A stretch of DNA of 64,000 nt, taken from assembly GCA_029891345.1 (NCBI GenBank), contig CM056994.1:136406457-136470456 (forward strand). The letters are read 5' to 3'. The stretch is from Dryococelus australis. Lineage: Eukaryota > Arthropoda > Insecta > Phasmatodea > Phasmatidae. The position numbers and the translations under genes are program-made. This document shows positions 30,999 to 41,776 of the stretch, piece after piece. Numbering within the stretch: position 1 is the first letter of the stretch; the number at the start of each line of letters is the position of its first letter. The notes beneath the pieces are model-generated. The model made no database searches and was not told the origin of the DNA. It saw nothing but the letters and a program-made list of their open reading frames with translations.

Positions 30999-31166
30999 AT
31001 GAACAAAGATGATGATGGTGGCAAAATCAGCGATGGTTATGATGAGACTGTTGGTACTATTAACAATGATAATGACGGCCTTGCTGGAGATGACAAGAGC
31101 GATTGGAATTTAACATTTGTTACAAAATTATTTTGCTTAAAAATAAACAAACGTATATGTATATAA
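30999..31166 (+). CDS. Asp-rich small ORF, 55 codons
   Basis: ATG frame with an acidic low-complexity start (DDDGGKISDGYDETVGTINN) ending in a hydrophobic basic tail. Could be a small acidic protein or a chance frame in GAT-rich sequence. Confidence 0.25.
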   Translation: MNKDDDGGKISDGYDETVGTINNDNDGLAGDDKSDWNLTFVTKLFCLKINKRICI

Positions 31167-31223
31167 AAATATTGAAGAAAATGCATATTTTATTGTTTAG
31201 TTCCATTAAATTTTATCAGAGTG

Positions 31224-33045
31224 TGTCGATATCGACATTCCCCCTCACTCCTAATTTCAACAACCAATCACATTGCAGTATTTCATTTCCCCTCCCTTCC
31301 ACTCCTTCAGTTTGCCTATATGGTGGAGAAATCTGAGAAAAAGAAGTCAGTCGATGGTGAGAGCTGGACAGAGAAATATCAAACCTCCTCCTCTCCAGAA
31401 CAGAAGAGAAATAAAGTAAGAACCAAAAGGTAAGTAAATTAATAAATGTACGAATTACATATATATTATAATATATTATATATATGTATAAATAAATATA
31501 TATAAGTGGATGGTGCGATCTGGCCAGAGAAACACCAATCTTCCTCTCCACTCCATAACAAAAGGAATAAGGCAAGTATAAAAATATAATAAGTAAATTT
31601 ACCCTATGAAATGTTGATATTTTATAAGCTATGTATAACAATATACAAGTCAATAAATATATATTAATTTAAATATATCTGATGAAATATTGATATATTA
31701 TAAGGTATATTTACTCTTTTTATTATTATACTTGCCATATTCCTTTTGCTCTGGAGTGGAGACGAAGGTTGATGTTTCTCTATCCAACTATTGCCATCGA
31801 ATGAAGTCTTTTCTCCAGATATCTCTGCCATATAGGCAAACTTTGAAGAGGGACAGGGATGGGAAATTAAATAGTGCACTCTGATTCGTTGTTGAAAGTC
31901 TGAGGGGTTGGGGTGGGGGGGGGAAGGAATGTTGATCACAATACACTTTGGTTAAGTCTCGCAGAACTAAACAAGGGCAACACATCTCGTCCAAAGTTAC
32001 ATTATTATTAACTTCAAATTTACAAGGCAAATTTTGAATATTAATTACTTGTATAAGGACCAGACATATACTCACAAGTTTTCTCCAAACTGAACAGACT
32101 TGTATAGACTATACACTGTCCTCCACTCCTTGCAAGATAAATGAAGTTGAATTCCCCCACTCCTAATTTTAACAACTAATCACATTGCCGAAATTCATCC
32201 CCCTCCCTACCTTTCCTTCAGTCTGCCTATGTGGCAGAGAAATATGGAAAAAAAGACATCACTCGACGACACGAGCTGGACAGAATAACATCAACATTTC
32301 TCTTCTTCAGAACATAAGAAAAATAAAGTAAGAACAAAAATATAAGAAAATATCAAATATACCTATTATATATCATTTATTATATATATGATATACAATT
32401 TATAATATACTATATTATATATTACATTATATATAATACATATATAAGTCATTGGCAAGAGCTGGACAGAGAAACATCAACCTTCCTCTCCACTCCAGAG
32501 CAAAAGGAATAAGTCAAGTAAAATAACAAACAAGTAAATTTACCTTATAAAATATTAATGTTTTTTAAGGTATATATATACATAAATAAATATATAAATA
32601 TGTAAATATATTTATATATACCTTTTAAAATAGTAATACCTTTTAAGGTATATTTACTTTTTATTATTATACTTGCCTTATTCCTTTTGTTCTATAATGG
32701 AGAGAAAGGTTGATGTTTCTCTGTCCATCTAACACCATCGACTGAAGTCTTTTTTCCAGATTGCTCTGCCATATAGGCAAACTTTGAAGAGGGGAAGTGA
32801 GGGGAAATGAAGTAGTGCACTGGGATTGATTGTTGATTTCCCCTTACACTATATTCAAAAACCGTTCAGATTACATCATTTCATATCCCATTTTAACTAT
32901 AGAATATTCTGTTGGGTCCGAGAAAATTAAACTTGCCAGTGTGTCTGGTTATAATTAGTTTTTTTTTTCAGATTTGGCTCTTATGTAGGCAAACTGGAAG
33001 TTGTGAAAGGGAAGGGAAACTGAAATAGTAGAATCTGATTTATGT
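31224..33045. repeat. Repeat B cluster 1 (both orientations)
   Basis: Units of about 190 bases in plus orientation at 31230-31430, 32145-32340 and partly at 31505-31575 and 32450-32520; in minus orientation at 31725-31935, 32650-32840 and partly at 32960-33035. Each full unit has a C-rich start, CAACAACCAATCACATTGCA, a CCCCTCC block, TTTGCCTATATGG with a short conserved open frame, and ends near a GTAAG. AT-rich TATATA spacers with TATATAAG join the units. The copies differ by about 10-25 percent, so the family is old. Confidence 0.75.
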
Positions 33046-33049
33046 TAAT

Positions 33050-33119
33050 GCGTCAATGGCTGGGTGTGAAAGTGTCGATGGCTGGGTGTGAATGCATCGA
33101 TGGCTGGGTGTGAATGCTT
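33050..33119. repeat. Minisatellite, three copies of a 23-base unit
   Basis: The unit GTCGATGGCTGGGTGTGAA plus four bases repeats three times (CGTCAATGGC..., AGTGTCGATGGC..., GCATCGATGGC...). Confidence 0.85.
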
Positions 33120-33309
33120 CAGTTCCCTGTTCCAATAGATTGTCGCTTTATTTTAAATTTCGGCGACAATGTGTGATTGAGTCATCTAAACTACATAAAC
33201 ATATTTTTTAATTTGTCCCTTAAATTTGTAACAATGAAAAAACTACTAATATTACTCGAATTTTTGTTTAATTGCGATTTTCGCCGACTAATCAGCATAA
33301 ATTATTCTC

Positions 33310-33612
33310 ATTTTATTTTGTCGACTTGGGTTATGATGTCACATTCATTTGTCGACTTGGGTTATGAGCTCATACAAAGGTTGCATTTGTGCAACCTTTG
33401 GTTATGACATCGCACTTGTTCGTCGACCTAAGTTATGAAATCACACCTTTTAGATGCCTAAAGGTGTTTACATCACACTCAATCGTCGACTAAGGTTATG
33501 ACGTCACTCTCATTCATAGGATGAATGCTATATCTGTCGACTTAGGTTATGTCATCACACTTGTTCATAGAATTAATCCCATATCTGTCGAATTAAGTTA
33601 TGGCATCACACA
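33310..33612 (+). repeat. Diverged tandem array D, plus orientation
   Basis: Six or more diverged units of about 40-60 bases built on GTCGACTTGGGTTATGA followed by a (C/G)TCACA word, as at 33320, 33351, 33420, 33484, 33536 and 33586. The same unit occurs reverse-complemented at 36590-36830. Confidence 0.75.
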
Positions 33613-33789
33613 ACACTAAGTTGACAATAAAAATATATTCTTACAAATTTAAAATAAAATTTTTTTTAAGAATATATTCTTTATTCCATTTGTTCAACAC
33701 ATTCCTTTATAATAAGGAATAAAGGCCGAACAGGAATGTCGGAAAGCAGAACAGGAACAATTACTCGCACTAGAACATGAAAAACAAAG

Positions 33790-34408
33790 CAGAACAGGGA
33801 CGTAAATGCGCTCGTTATTGAGAATTCAAAATTGCCAACATTTTACACTCCAACAACAGAATATTAGTCAAAACTGTGGCTCTGTTTATTTTACCACTCC
33901 CCAAAGCTTCGTGTAAGCTGAAATGTATCGACATGTACCGTTTCGATAGCAAACTGGAGGCAAAAGATGTGCTCAAATCGACCATATGAATGACCATGTT
34001 CAAAAACGAAAACAAAAAAAGCAAGCCGTTTGTTTGATAAATCGAGTCGTTACTGGTTGGTATTTCATACGGTGTCAAATCGACAGTTACAAAACCAGAG
34101 AAAACAAAGCAAAAATAAAGATAGCCCTTTTTTTGCAAAAATCGAAGGTGTACGATGAAGTGGGCAACAGCATCAACATCACAAACATCATCAAGGACAA
34201 ACTAAGATCGAAGTATAATCATTTCAATAGTCGATGTTGCGAATTTGATGTTAGGGGCAACACATGTATGTTGTTGATCGATCGAGAAGATGGTGTTGGT
34301 ATCACAGACACAGAGTTTATCAATTATGTCGATGCATGTATTCACGACATTTCCACAAATCTGGCTCCTAATTTGGCTAACAAAAACGAGCATACGTTGG
34401 TCGACTAA
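33790..34408 (+). pseudogene. Unrecognised broken gene
   Basis: The last frame (33986-34408) is coding-like from about 34150 (YDEVGNSINITNIIKDKLRS onwards, ending EHTLVD). The first part reads in other frames (VALFILPLPKASCKLKCIDM, then TMFKNENKKSKPF). A minus-strand frame of 107 codons across 33815-34138 is judged a shadow. Ends 77 bases before dUTPase 2. Family unknown. Confidence 0.45.
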
Positions 34409-34484
34409 AACAAATAAAAAAGTCAATGAATTGAAACAATAAAAAATGTTAATGAATAAAGTCGAGTAACTAATGTTATTCAGT

Positions 34485-34941
34485 ATGGATAAACTACTAA
34501 TCCCAGCATTACCTTACAATACTCTTCTCTTTTACTAGAAAATTCATCGAGAAGCATGAGTTCCAAAATATTCAATTCTGGGATTAGCTGCATGTGATTT
34601 ATACACCATTGCAGATATCCTCTTAGCTCTTGGAGAACGATGTGCACTACCTCTGGGTCTTGGATTACTGTATCCCACTGATCATTTGGATACATCATTC
34701 TACATCGACTAGAAAACAAGGACTTCAACTTTTCACCGGAGTCTGCGATCCTGATTATCGCGCAGAACTAGACGTCTGCATCTAAAACATTGTGCCGAAT
34801 GAATTGACAGTCAACAAAGGAGACAGCATCACACAATTATTAATTCTTCCATACACATGACTTGTTATTTTCAAAAGTTGCGAGTTAGCCTTGTCTCTGA
34901 GTGAACGCGGTGAAGGACATTTTGGATCCACTGGACGGTAA
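34485..34941 (+). pseudogene. dut: dUTPase, copy 2, broken
   Basis: ATG 34485 follows CAGT directly. Frames in order show an N-terminal LLIPALPY, then AACDLYTIADILLALGERCA with LPLGLGLLYP (motif 1 and the PGER..PTG-like turn), then GVCDPDYRAEL (34738-34770, motif 3 with the catalytic Asp/Tyr), GDSITQLLI (34819-34845, motif 4) and GEGHFGSTG (34911-34935, motif 5). At least one frameshift and two or three stops interrupt it. It is closer to standard dUTPases than copy 1 and ends right after motif 5, so the two are distinct lineages rather than a recent duplication. The minus-strand frame 34480-34728 is its shadow. Confidence 0.82.
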
Positions 34942-34981
34942 ATCTCACTGTCAAGCTATCGACTCGCAAACCCATAGGAAA

Positions 34982-35696
34982 ATGTCGGGTTAAATGTATT
35001 TTTGTTTGATGATATAATTGTTACCCTTGCAGAGGATACCAGTTATGATGAAATTTTATGTTTCACACATACAGTGGATACCTATTATGATGCAATGGTA
35101 TGTTTCGGACCAAGGTTATATATAGGAGTGGATGATTTCGAAAACAGTATGAATATTTTGGATATGAAAAATGTTTTGAATTCTGGCACTATTATAATCA
35201 GCTATACCCATTTGTTCAATATCAATGTTTGAAATAAAAAATAAAGCAGTGGTGGCTGCGCAAACACACATTACAAAGAAATTTCGATATTCCCAAGAAT
35301 TGTAGTTAATGAAGAAAAGAAGTTAATCGACTTTAGCGATCTGTATTCTTTGGTTTGTTCGTGGGGGTACACAAGTATGAAAATGGGATACACTTCTGAA
35401 GAAACAATATCCAAAATGCAAAGTTTTTATTTGCAAATACAATTGAATTATTATCGTTTCCTACAATCAAAAAGGCATTGTCGAAAAAAATGAAACAAAT
35501 CTTATGAGAGAGAGAAAATTACCTGGATAAAGATAGAAAAGAAAAATTGGCCGAGGCCATAAACAATATTTTCATGTCCGAATTTCAAAGGTTTGTTCCA
35601 CATGTAGCTTCCAATATTGTTGCGATGACTGTCGAGAGTGAAGGAAAATACACTCTACAAACATGTAAATTCGAAGAAAGAAATTCCTACCATTAG
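34982..35696 (+). pseudogene. Unknown family, full-length copy (paralogues at 16558 and 36032), broken
   Basis: ATG 34982 with MSG, then a shift, then VTLAEDTSYDEI and MVCFGPRLYIGVDDFENSM, homologous to the minus-strand gene at 15964-16558. The C-terminal half reads FSDLYSLVCSWGYTSMKMGY in one frame and EKLAEAINNIFMSEFQRFVP in another, ending at 35696. A shorter second copy follows directly. No function known. Confidence 0.5.
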
Positions 35697-35934
35697 TTAT
35701 GGGCATGATAAATGTTTTTTGCATTTGAAACATTTTGTAATAAAATAAAATATTTTCAAAATTACTGTCTATTTTTAAAACTTGTCAAATGAAAAAGGTT
35801 AGTCGAATAAAACGATACAAAAAACTAGCATTTATAAAAAAAAACACTTGTAAAATTTGCAATATAAAAGTCGAGAACACAATATTCTTCACTAGAACTA
35901 AACAACTGATCCAAGCAGTGTCAAAAGTCGGGAT

Positions 35935-36275
35935 TTAGTTTTGGCTCCAAACAAACAAGGTAAAGGACGTTTTGGATCTACTGGCTGGTAAATTTTACTG
36001 TCGAACCCTCGACTCACAAACCTATAGGAAAATGTCGGGTCTAGATGAAATTTTGTTTGACTATATGTCTTAAACTTATAGAGGATACCAATTATGAAGT
36101 AATGGTATATTTCGGATAGTGATCGAAAAAACACTTGCCGAAGCCATAAACGATATTTTCGTGCCCGAATTCAAAATATTTGTTCCATATGTAACTTCCA
36201 AAATTGCTGCAATGACAGTCGAGAACAAAAAAAACATTACACTGACATGTAAATACATCCACATTCAGGAATGGT
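35935..36275 (+). pseudogene. Internally deleted direct duplicate of 34900-35700
   Basis: The sequence from about 35955 repeats the dUTPase motif-5 region (KGRFGSTG), the downstream spacer with CCTATAGGAAAATGTCGGGT, the start of the next gene (MSGLDEILFD at 36032) and then jumps to its C-terminal part (LPKP-region words GCCGAAGCCATAAACGATAT). About 400 bases present in the first copy are absent. Copies differ at many sites, so the event is not recent. Confidence 0.75.
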
Positions 36276-36589
36276 TTAGATTTAGATAAATGTTTACTGT
36301 ATTTGAAATGTTTTGTTATAAAATAAAAATATATTTTCAATTATTGGAATGGTTTAGATAAGTGTTTACAGTATTTGAAATGTTTTGTAATTAAAAAAAA
36401 AGCATTTCTCAATTATTGTTTATTTTGATAATATAAGGTGCAAACTTGACATCAGTATCAGTATAATATGATGGCCTCCTAAAACAATGTAAAGTTATTT
36501 AGGTCAGCATCAATTTAATGCGATTGCAACCTATAATGACACGACAGTGGTCTAAAATAACGCGGAGGTGGTCTAAAATTTCATAAAGA
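36276..36589. other. AT-rich stretch without a gene
   Basis: Contains a short direct duplication (words around TGGTTTAGATAAGTGTTTAC at about 36265-36310 and 36345-36375), but no coding sequence is seen. Confidence 0.5.
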
Positions 36590-36830
36590 TGATGATGGCA
36601 TAATCCATGTCGATGAATGAGTGTAACATCATAACTTAAATCAAGGAATGAGGGTGATATATGAGGTGGCACAAAAGCCACCTCGTTTGATGTCATAATC
36701 AAAGTCGACAAACGAGTGTGATGTCATAATCACAGTCGATGAACGAGTGTGATGTCATAACCAAAGACGACGAACGAGTGTGATGTTATAACCACAGTCT
36801 ACGAATGAGTGTGACATCATAACCAAAATG
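36590..36830 (-). repeat. Diverged tandem array D, minus orientation
   Basis: About six units of roughly 37 bases built on GTCATAACCAAAGTCGACGA and GAGTGTGAT. It is the reverse complement of the array at 33310-33612, so the two arrays form large inverted arms around 33.6-36.6 kb. Confidence 0.78.
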
Positions 36831-38115
36831 AGTGGAAGGGAGGGGAAATGAAATGGTTTAATCTGATTAGTCTTTGAATTTTGGTGGGGGGAGGGGAAGT
36901 TATTACAACACACATTGGTAAGCTTTTTTCTCAGAACCAAACAAACCTGTTCATAATTGAAATTTGTTACTTGCTCATATTACATTATATTCCCCTCACC
37001 ACTATAATCAACAACTAATCAGAATATTCCACATTCTATATTCCTCCCCTCCACTCCAACTTTCAACAACCAATCAGAGAACACTGTTTATCATTTTCCC
37101 TCCCTTCCCCTCCTCTAAGTTTGCCTAAATGGCGGAGAAATCTGGAAAAAAGATGTCAGTTGATGGCGAGAGATGGACAGAGAAACATGAAGTTTCCTCC
37201 TCTCTCAGAACAGGAGAGATAAGGTAAGAAACAAAAAATAAGTTATTTAATATATATAAGGCATATTTACTACTATTATACTTGCCATATTCCTTTTATC
37301 TGCAGTGAAGGAAGGTAAGGTCGATGATTCTCTGTCCAACTCTCGCTGTCGACTGATGTCTTTTTTTTACAGGTTTCTCTGCCATATAGGCAAACTGAAA
37401 GGATGGGAATGGAGGGGAATGAAAAAACTGTGTTCTCTGATTGGTTGTTGAAAGTTGGTGTGGGGGGAATGTAGTAATCCCTTTGATGCAGTTACGAAAA
37501 AACTTGCAGGTGTGTTTTGCAATCCCTGTGTGTTGTAATCACATCAGTGCAGTTCTGAGAAACCCTACAAATGTGTGTTGTAATCACACTGGTGCAGTTA
37601 TGAGAAAACCTACAAGTGTGAATTATGTTTGCTTTGATGCCATTCCGAGAAAAACTTGCAGGTGTGTGTTGTAATTGCTTCTGTGCTATTTCGAGAAAAT
37701 TTGCAGCTGTCTGTTGCAATCGACTATATACTATATGTAATAGAGAGATATATATGTATACTATATTTATATGCTCTATATATAATATATATACTATAAA
37801 TATTATATATAAGTATACTATATATAATATTTATGTTTTATAATGTATAATTACTATTATTATATTATTTGCTTTATTCCTTTTGCTCTGGAGTGGAGGA
37901 AGGGTGATGTTTCTTTGTCCATCTTTCGCTGTCGACTGACTTTTTTTTCCAGATTTCTCTGCCATATAGGCAAACTGTAAAAAAGGAAAAGGGGGGAGGA
38001 GAAATGATGTACTCTAATTGGTTGTTGATCCCTCCACTCCTAATTTCAAGAACCAATCACATTACAGCACTTCAGTTCCCCTCCCTTCCCCTCCTTTCAG
38101 TTTAGTATATATGGC
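36830..38115. repeat. Repeat B cluster 2 (both orientations)
   Basis: Repeat B copies in plus orientation at 37010-37230 and partly 38030-38115, in minus orientation at 36830-36900 (partial), 37285-37480 and 37865-38030. The 37129 copy has a short frame starting MAEKSGKKMSVDGERWTEKH and ends at GTAAG (37224-37228). It lies outside the minus arm of array D, mirroring cluster 1 outside the plus arm. Confidence 0.75.
37480..37720. repeat. About five copies of a roughly 48-base unit with zinc-finger-linker-like words
   Basis: Units begin near 37487, 37548, 37596, 37641 and 37690 with GCAGTTMTGAGAAAACCTAC-like words followed by TGTG. Read in one frame such words resemble the TGEKPYKC linker of C2H2 zinc fingers, but the spacing (45-61 bases) is too short for real fingers. 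Confidence 0.6.
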
Positions 38116-38175
38116 ATCAATTTCCATAAATGCAAATGCAGACAAGGAGTCCACTATCACATTTGAAAAAAAGAT

Positions 38176-38613
38176 ATGAAATGTTTTTTTTTAGATGTCA
38201 ACTGCATTATGTTGTTTGATAATTATCAAATAAATAAACAAATGTTAAAAAAGGTTTTGGGTTTCCTTTCCCTCTTGGTTCTCATGTATATGCTCTTCGT
38301 ATTTGTTCATGTAGCCAATAAGTTTCTCACCAATCACATTTTCCCTTGTGAGCCGAAATTTACTCGTGCCATACCAAGGAGATGCAATATTAATTTGCCA
38401 GTTATGCAACGTATTTATAGCTTGGCTAAAGATCTCACGTACTGTTGTTGGGAGAAGGGTGTGGATAATGAAATATTTATGGTTTCCCCAAGCCTGGTAA
38501 TGTATTTAAAATTACTGTTGTTTTTCGCATCCTTTTTTCTCCAGTTTGTCACAGTTGCCATTCACGAGCGAATCTATGAAATTAATGCAATAATTTGCAG
38601 CTACATAGTTTAA
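38176..38613 (+). CDS. Two-pass membrane protein, 145 codons, intact
   Basis: Intact frame. An N-terminal membrane segment (GFLSLLVLMYMLFVFVHVA) is followed by a loop with PCEP and RRCNINLP, a YCCWEK, and a second membrane segment (YLKLLLFFASFFLQFV). The ATG at 38176 is in frame; ATG 38242 would begin nearer the first segment. The layout fits a viral envelope protein, PIF-like in having a short N terminus, an anchor and Cys. It is among the few unbroken genes here and directly follows the repeat cluster. Confidence 0.55.
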   Translation: MKCFFLDVNCIMLFDNYQINKQMLKKVLGFLSLLVLMYMLFVFVHVANKFLTNHIFPCEPKFTRAIPRRCNINLPVMQRIYSLAKDLTYCCWEKGVDNEIFMVSPSLVMYLKLLLFFASFFLQFVTVAIHERIYEINAIICSYIV

Positions 38614-38683
38614 TTGAAAAGAGTTTGTCTGTCTAATTTATAAATTATTCAAATTGTTTACCAAATTATTAAACAATTTCAAG

Positions 38684-38840
38684 CATTTGTTGCGAAGTCT
38701 GTAACAAATTGACAATTTTTTTTAACATCATCTATATTTTGTATAGTTTTATTAACTGTGTTGCATAAAATTATAAAATTTGTAAACTTGTCAAAAGCAT
38801 CGCCACTATTTTCGTATTCATTAAAAAAGAGTGATTACTG
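38684..38840 (-). pseudogene. Short coding remnant
   Basis: A minus-strand frame without ATG reads NEYENSGDAFDKFTNFIILC onward and stops near 38684. Helical and coding-like, but isolated in an otherwise gene-free region (38614-39049). Confidence 0.25.
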
Positions 38841-39049
38841 TTTCCATTAACCATTTATTTCTCACTCTTTGACTCATAAGATGCTGTGAAATGGAAATGG
38901 ATATTTTTTTTTCAAGTATTATTAGTATTGGTATACCTTACCATTTGGAAAATATTGACGAATATAATTATAAGTAAACAACTAACATAAGAGAAAAACA
39001 TATAGACTATCCCGAATTGCATGCAAATTCTATCTATTAGTAATAACAG

Positions 39050-39336
39050 ATGGCAACCTTCATCAATGCAGCTTCATTCACATCCGAGTCGTCTACTTTG
39101 AACACTCAGTTTGGTTTTCGCAAGGTGCTCCTGAAGAGTGTTTTCATACGAAATGAGAAAACGAGGCGGTGGAAACTTACAACAAATTGACTAGGATAAT
39201 TTCAATCATATACAATTCACCAAAGGCATCGGCGACTAATTTGCGGGATGTTTTCTTACGCACCGATCCGCAAAACATTCTAAACAGCTTCTGTAACGAT
39301 TTCTCGACAATTACAAAAAAAATATTTTATGAGTAA
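39050..39336 (+). pseudogene. Unrecognised gene, one frameshift
   Basis: ATG 39050 gives 48 codons (NTQFGFRKVLLKSVFIRNEK), then a shifted frame reads YNKLTRIISIIYNSPKASAT to a TAA at 39334. The stop overlaps the start of the next gene (TATGAGTAA), implying coupled expression. Family unknown. Confidence 0.45.
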
Positions 39337-39562
39337 AACAAAAGCATGTGTGAAATCTTACGTCGTCATCGAAGGGTATGTAACAAGTGGATTTGTAACT
39401 GTGCCTTATTTGAACGACCAAAATTTAGTGTTGAACATTGACGTGGACAGGGCTGGCAGTTATTGCGTATTTCTCTCACTTGTTTCGCTCTCATACAACC
39501 AAAAATCTCCATTTACCATTCGCTGGAAACTTCTTCGTCTCGAGACTATCTTTTCGAGTTGA
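39329..39562 (+). CDS. Unrecognised 77-codon ORF
   Basis: The ATG at 39329 overlaps the preceding stop. Beta-strand-rich (VVIEGYVTSGFVTVPYLNDQ). The end may be premature, since coding-like sequence continues after 39600. Family unknown. Confidence 0.4.
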   Translation: MSKTKACVKSYVVIEGYVTSGFVTVPYLNDQNLVLNIDVDRAGSYCVFLSLVSLSYNQKSPFTIRWKLLRLETIFSS

Positions 39563-39619
39563 ATTGTAAAATCCAAACAGTCCAACGACATTCGTAACGA
39601 GATACCATAAAATATCATT

Positions 39620-40407
39620 CTTATGATCTATTTAATCTGCAAGAATTTGGATTGTCCGTATTGCAGCAGCAGTATTTTCAACGAAACTCCATCATGGACA
39701 AATCACTCAACAACATTCAAAATAACATTGGCGACAGTTGGACGAATAAGGCGAACCACATACACCTGTTCCTGCTAACTCTAACGTATTCGATTTTAAA
39801 TACGGGATTCAATCTCCTCTACATGGACTTTTCAGCCAACTCGCAAGATTTTTGCTTCCCGAAATTCTTTTTGAAATACAATGCGGCCGATGTAAGAATA
39901 AATAACCGGCCTTATATCGGAATATCTGTGAAAATACGAACATCACACTCAAAGTCTAGAAACTGGGTAAAACCTCCTCCTCTCTTGTCTCATCTTCCAG
40001 CTATAAAAATGCTTGTAGTTTTGCAACGAGTGGAAATGCACAGACAAATATGGCAATCAAGGAAATGCTGTTCCAATTGGAAACCCACGACCAGTATAAA
40101 TGGGTGTTTGAATTTTTTAATCAGTTTTTTTAAACTGTGATGTTTCAAACGAACCTGATATCTACAATGGTGATAGGTCCAATTCGGATGATGACGATGA
40201 GGATAACTACTATATTTCATCTCTATTGGTGGGGAAACCCATGTATGAAGAAACCATAACATAATTAATGGATAATTTCAACATGTTTCACAGGTTCATG
40301 TGTCATTCGTACACAGAAACCGTACATTCATAGGCAATTACCAATTCTTTGGGAAAATTGTGGAGTTCGGATCCGAATCAGGTAAACAAATGTATTACAA
40401 TCAATAA
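39620..40407 (+). pseudogene. Unrecognised gene of about 260 codons, broken
   Basis: A frame from 39652 is coding-like to about 39960 (LLYMDFSANSQDFCFPKFFL). The sequence then shifts (MAIKEMLFQLETHDQYKWVF), with an Asp-rich stretch (SNSDDDDEDNYYISSLL) and an end at 40407. At least three indels. A CPYC lies just before 39652. No domain recognised. Confidence 0.45.
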
Positions 40408-40437
40408 AAATAAAAACAAAAAATTTTAACAATATAT

Positions 40438-41436
40438 ATGACCTTTTGTTGAACAAAGAACTTAAGAAATGTGCCTACTTCGTAGATTACGATGAAATTA
40501 GAGATATCGATCGAAAACATGCGAATTTTACAACATCTCTAACAACACTAGGCTACATTTAGTCAGAGAAACATTTCGTGGTGGTGAAAATAATTAATCC
40601 ACTATTTAAGCAGTACTGTGATAGACTATCCGAAAACATTGTTCATCAACTGGTAAAAATGTGCTCCTTTACAATCATTGTATGATAAGAATGTTGATCA
40701 ATTCGAATCCATAGATTTTTTCATGACTAACGAAAGAGGATCCGAATGACGTATCATGTCCCATTTAAAGTACACGAATTTAATGAAAAAAGGGGGTACT
40801 TTGGCAGATTTTCAAGATTTAGTTTCATGTTTTATTTTAGGGTATTTACCAACAATTCAAGCATATTGTACCTCTGTTTGCAACATGCTGGTGAGCGAAC
40901 TGAAATGTCTAGATCCCTCTTACCAAAAACACTTTGAAATGTCCATGATCCCTTCAGCTTATCGGCGAACGACTAAACTGGACAGCTACGACGCACAGAT
41001 CTTTTATTTAAGCAACGGAAGTCCCATCACCATCGAAGGAACAAAGAATAAAAATCTACAAATTGACTAAGGTCCAAAAGTCGTGTCTTGGAATAACACA
41101 AAAGTAATACATATATTTGTGGAAAATGCACTTACCGAGTTTCTAAATGACTCGAACGCTCCCTACTCATCGGAAGTGGAACTGATGCATTTAACTGATT
41201 TCCTGTACAAGATGGATACACGAAAAAACGAAACTTTGTCCCTGATGATGAGTCAAGTTAACAAACTAATTGAAATTGAAGAAATTGAAATTAAAACAAA
41301 AACAAAAACAACAATAATGTGTATTCCTTTTCAGTTAACGGATACACACAACACATTTGTGAATCATCCATTGTGTTCTATTTTTAAAAAAAACTCGAAA
41401 AGACTCTTTGTCACCCGATACAAAAACTCAGTTTGA
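40438..41436 (+). pseudogene. Unrecognised gene of about 330 codons, broken
   Basis: Coding sequence in four frames: LNKELKKCAYFVDYDEIRDI, then EKHFVVVKIINPLFKQYCDR, then 40756-41070 (GTLADFQDLVSCFILGYLPT), then 41083-41436 (IHIFVENALTEFLNDSNAPY). The length and mixed fold suggest a core virus gene such as a transcription factor, but no signature is recognised. Confidence 0.45.
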
Positions 41437-41714
41437 TTTGCATTGCCTTGTACACAAAAAATGACAGGAGTGATGCCTGATCGGTGAGTGATGTTTCATG
41501 CCTGGCGAAATATTTTTTTGGTGCGTGCAAGTGTGCTCGATCTGAGATTAGCTCAAAATGCACTTGGGCATGATAAAAAAAATGCCCACATTGAATGACA
41601 TAATTGGACAAATGTTGAACGATACCGACCTTCAGCAAATTTTTCTCAACCAACTTACATATAATAAAAAAAATCATTTTAAATATTAATTTTTTTCTTA
41701 TTGGCAACTCGATG

Positions 41715-41721
41715 GTATAAA
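41715..41721 (+). promoter_or_regulatory. TATA box
   Basis: TATAAAA lies about 60 bases before the ATG at 41777 in sequence otherwise free of plus-strand coding. Confidence 0.4.
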
Positions 41722-41776
41722 ACTGCAGAAATGCATCGAACCTCATCAATCAAGCTTTGTCCTCGTAAAGAGAATC

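Noticed and set aside
33310-33612. CRISPR-like or tRNA-containing repeat
   Set aside because: Units are diverged and of variable length without unique spacers, and no cloverleaf is seen.
33815-34138. 107-codon minus-strand ORF with hydrophobic segments
   Set aside because: Plus-strand frames here read as a coherent broken gene ending at 34408; the minus frame has no independent support.
34480-34728. 82-codon minus-strand ORF
   Set aside because: The plus strand of the same bases encodes recognisable dUTPase motifs, so the minus frame is a shadow.
37441-37843. Functional zinc-finger protein
   Set aside because: Linker-like words are present, but the spacing is too short and the Cys/His positions do not form fingers.
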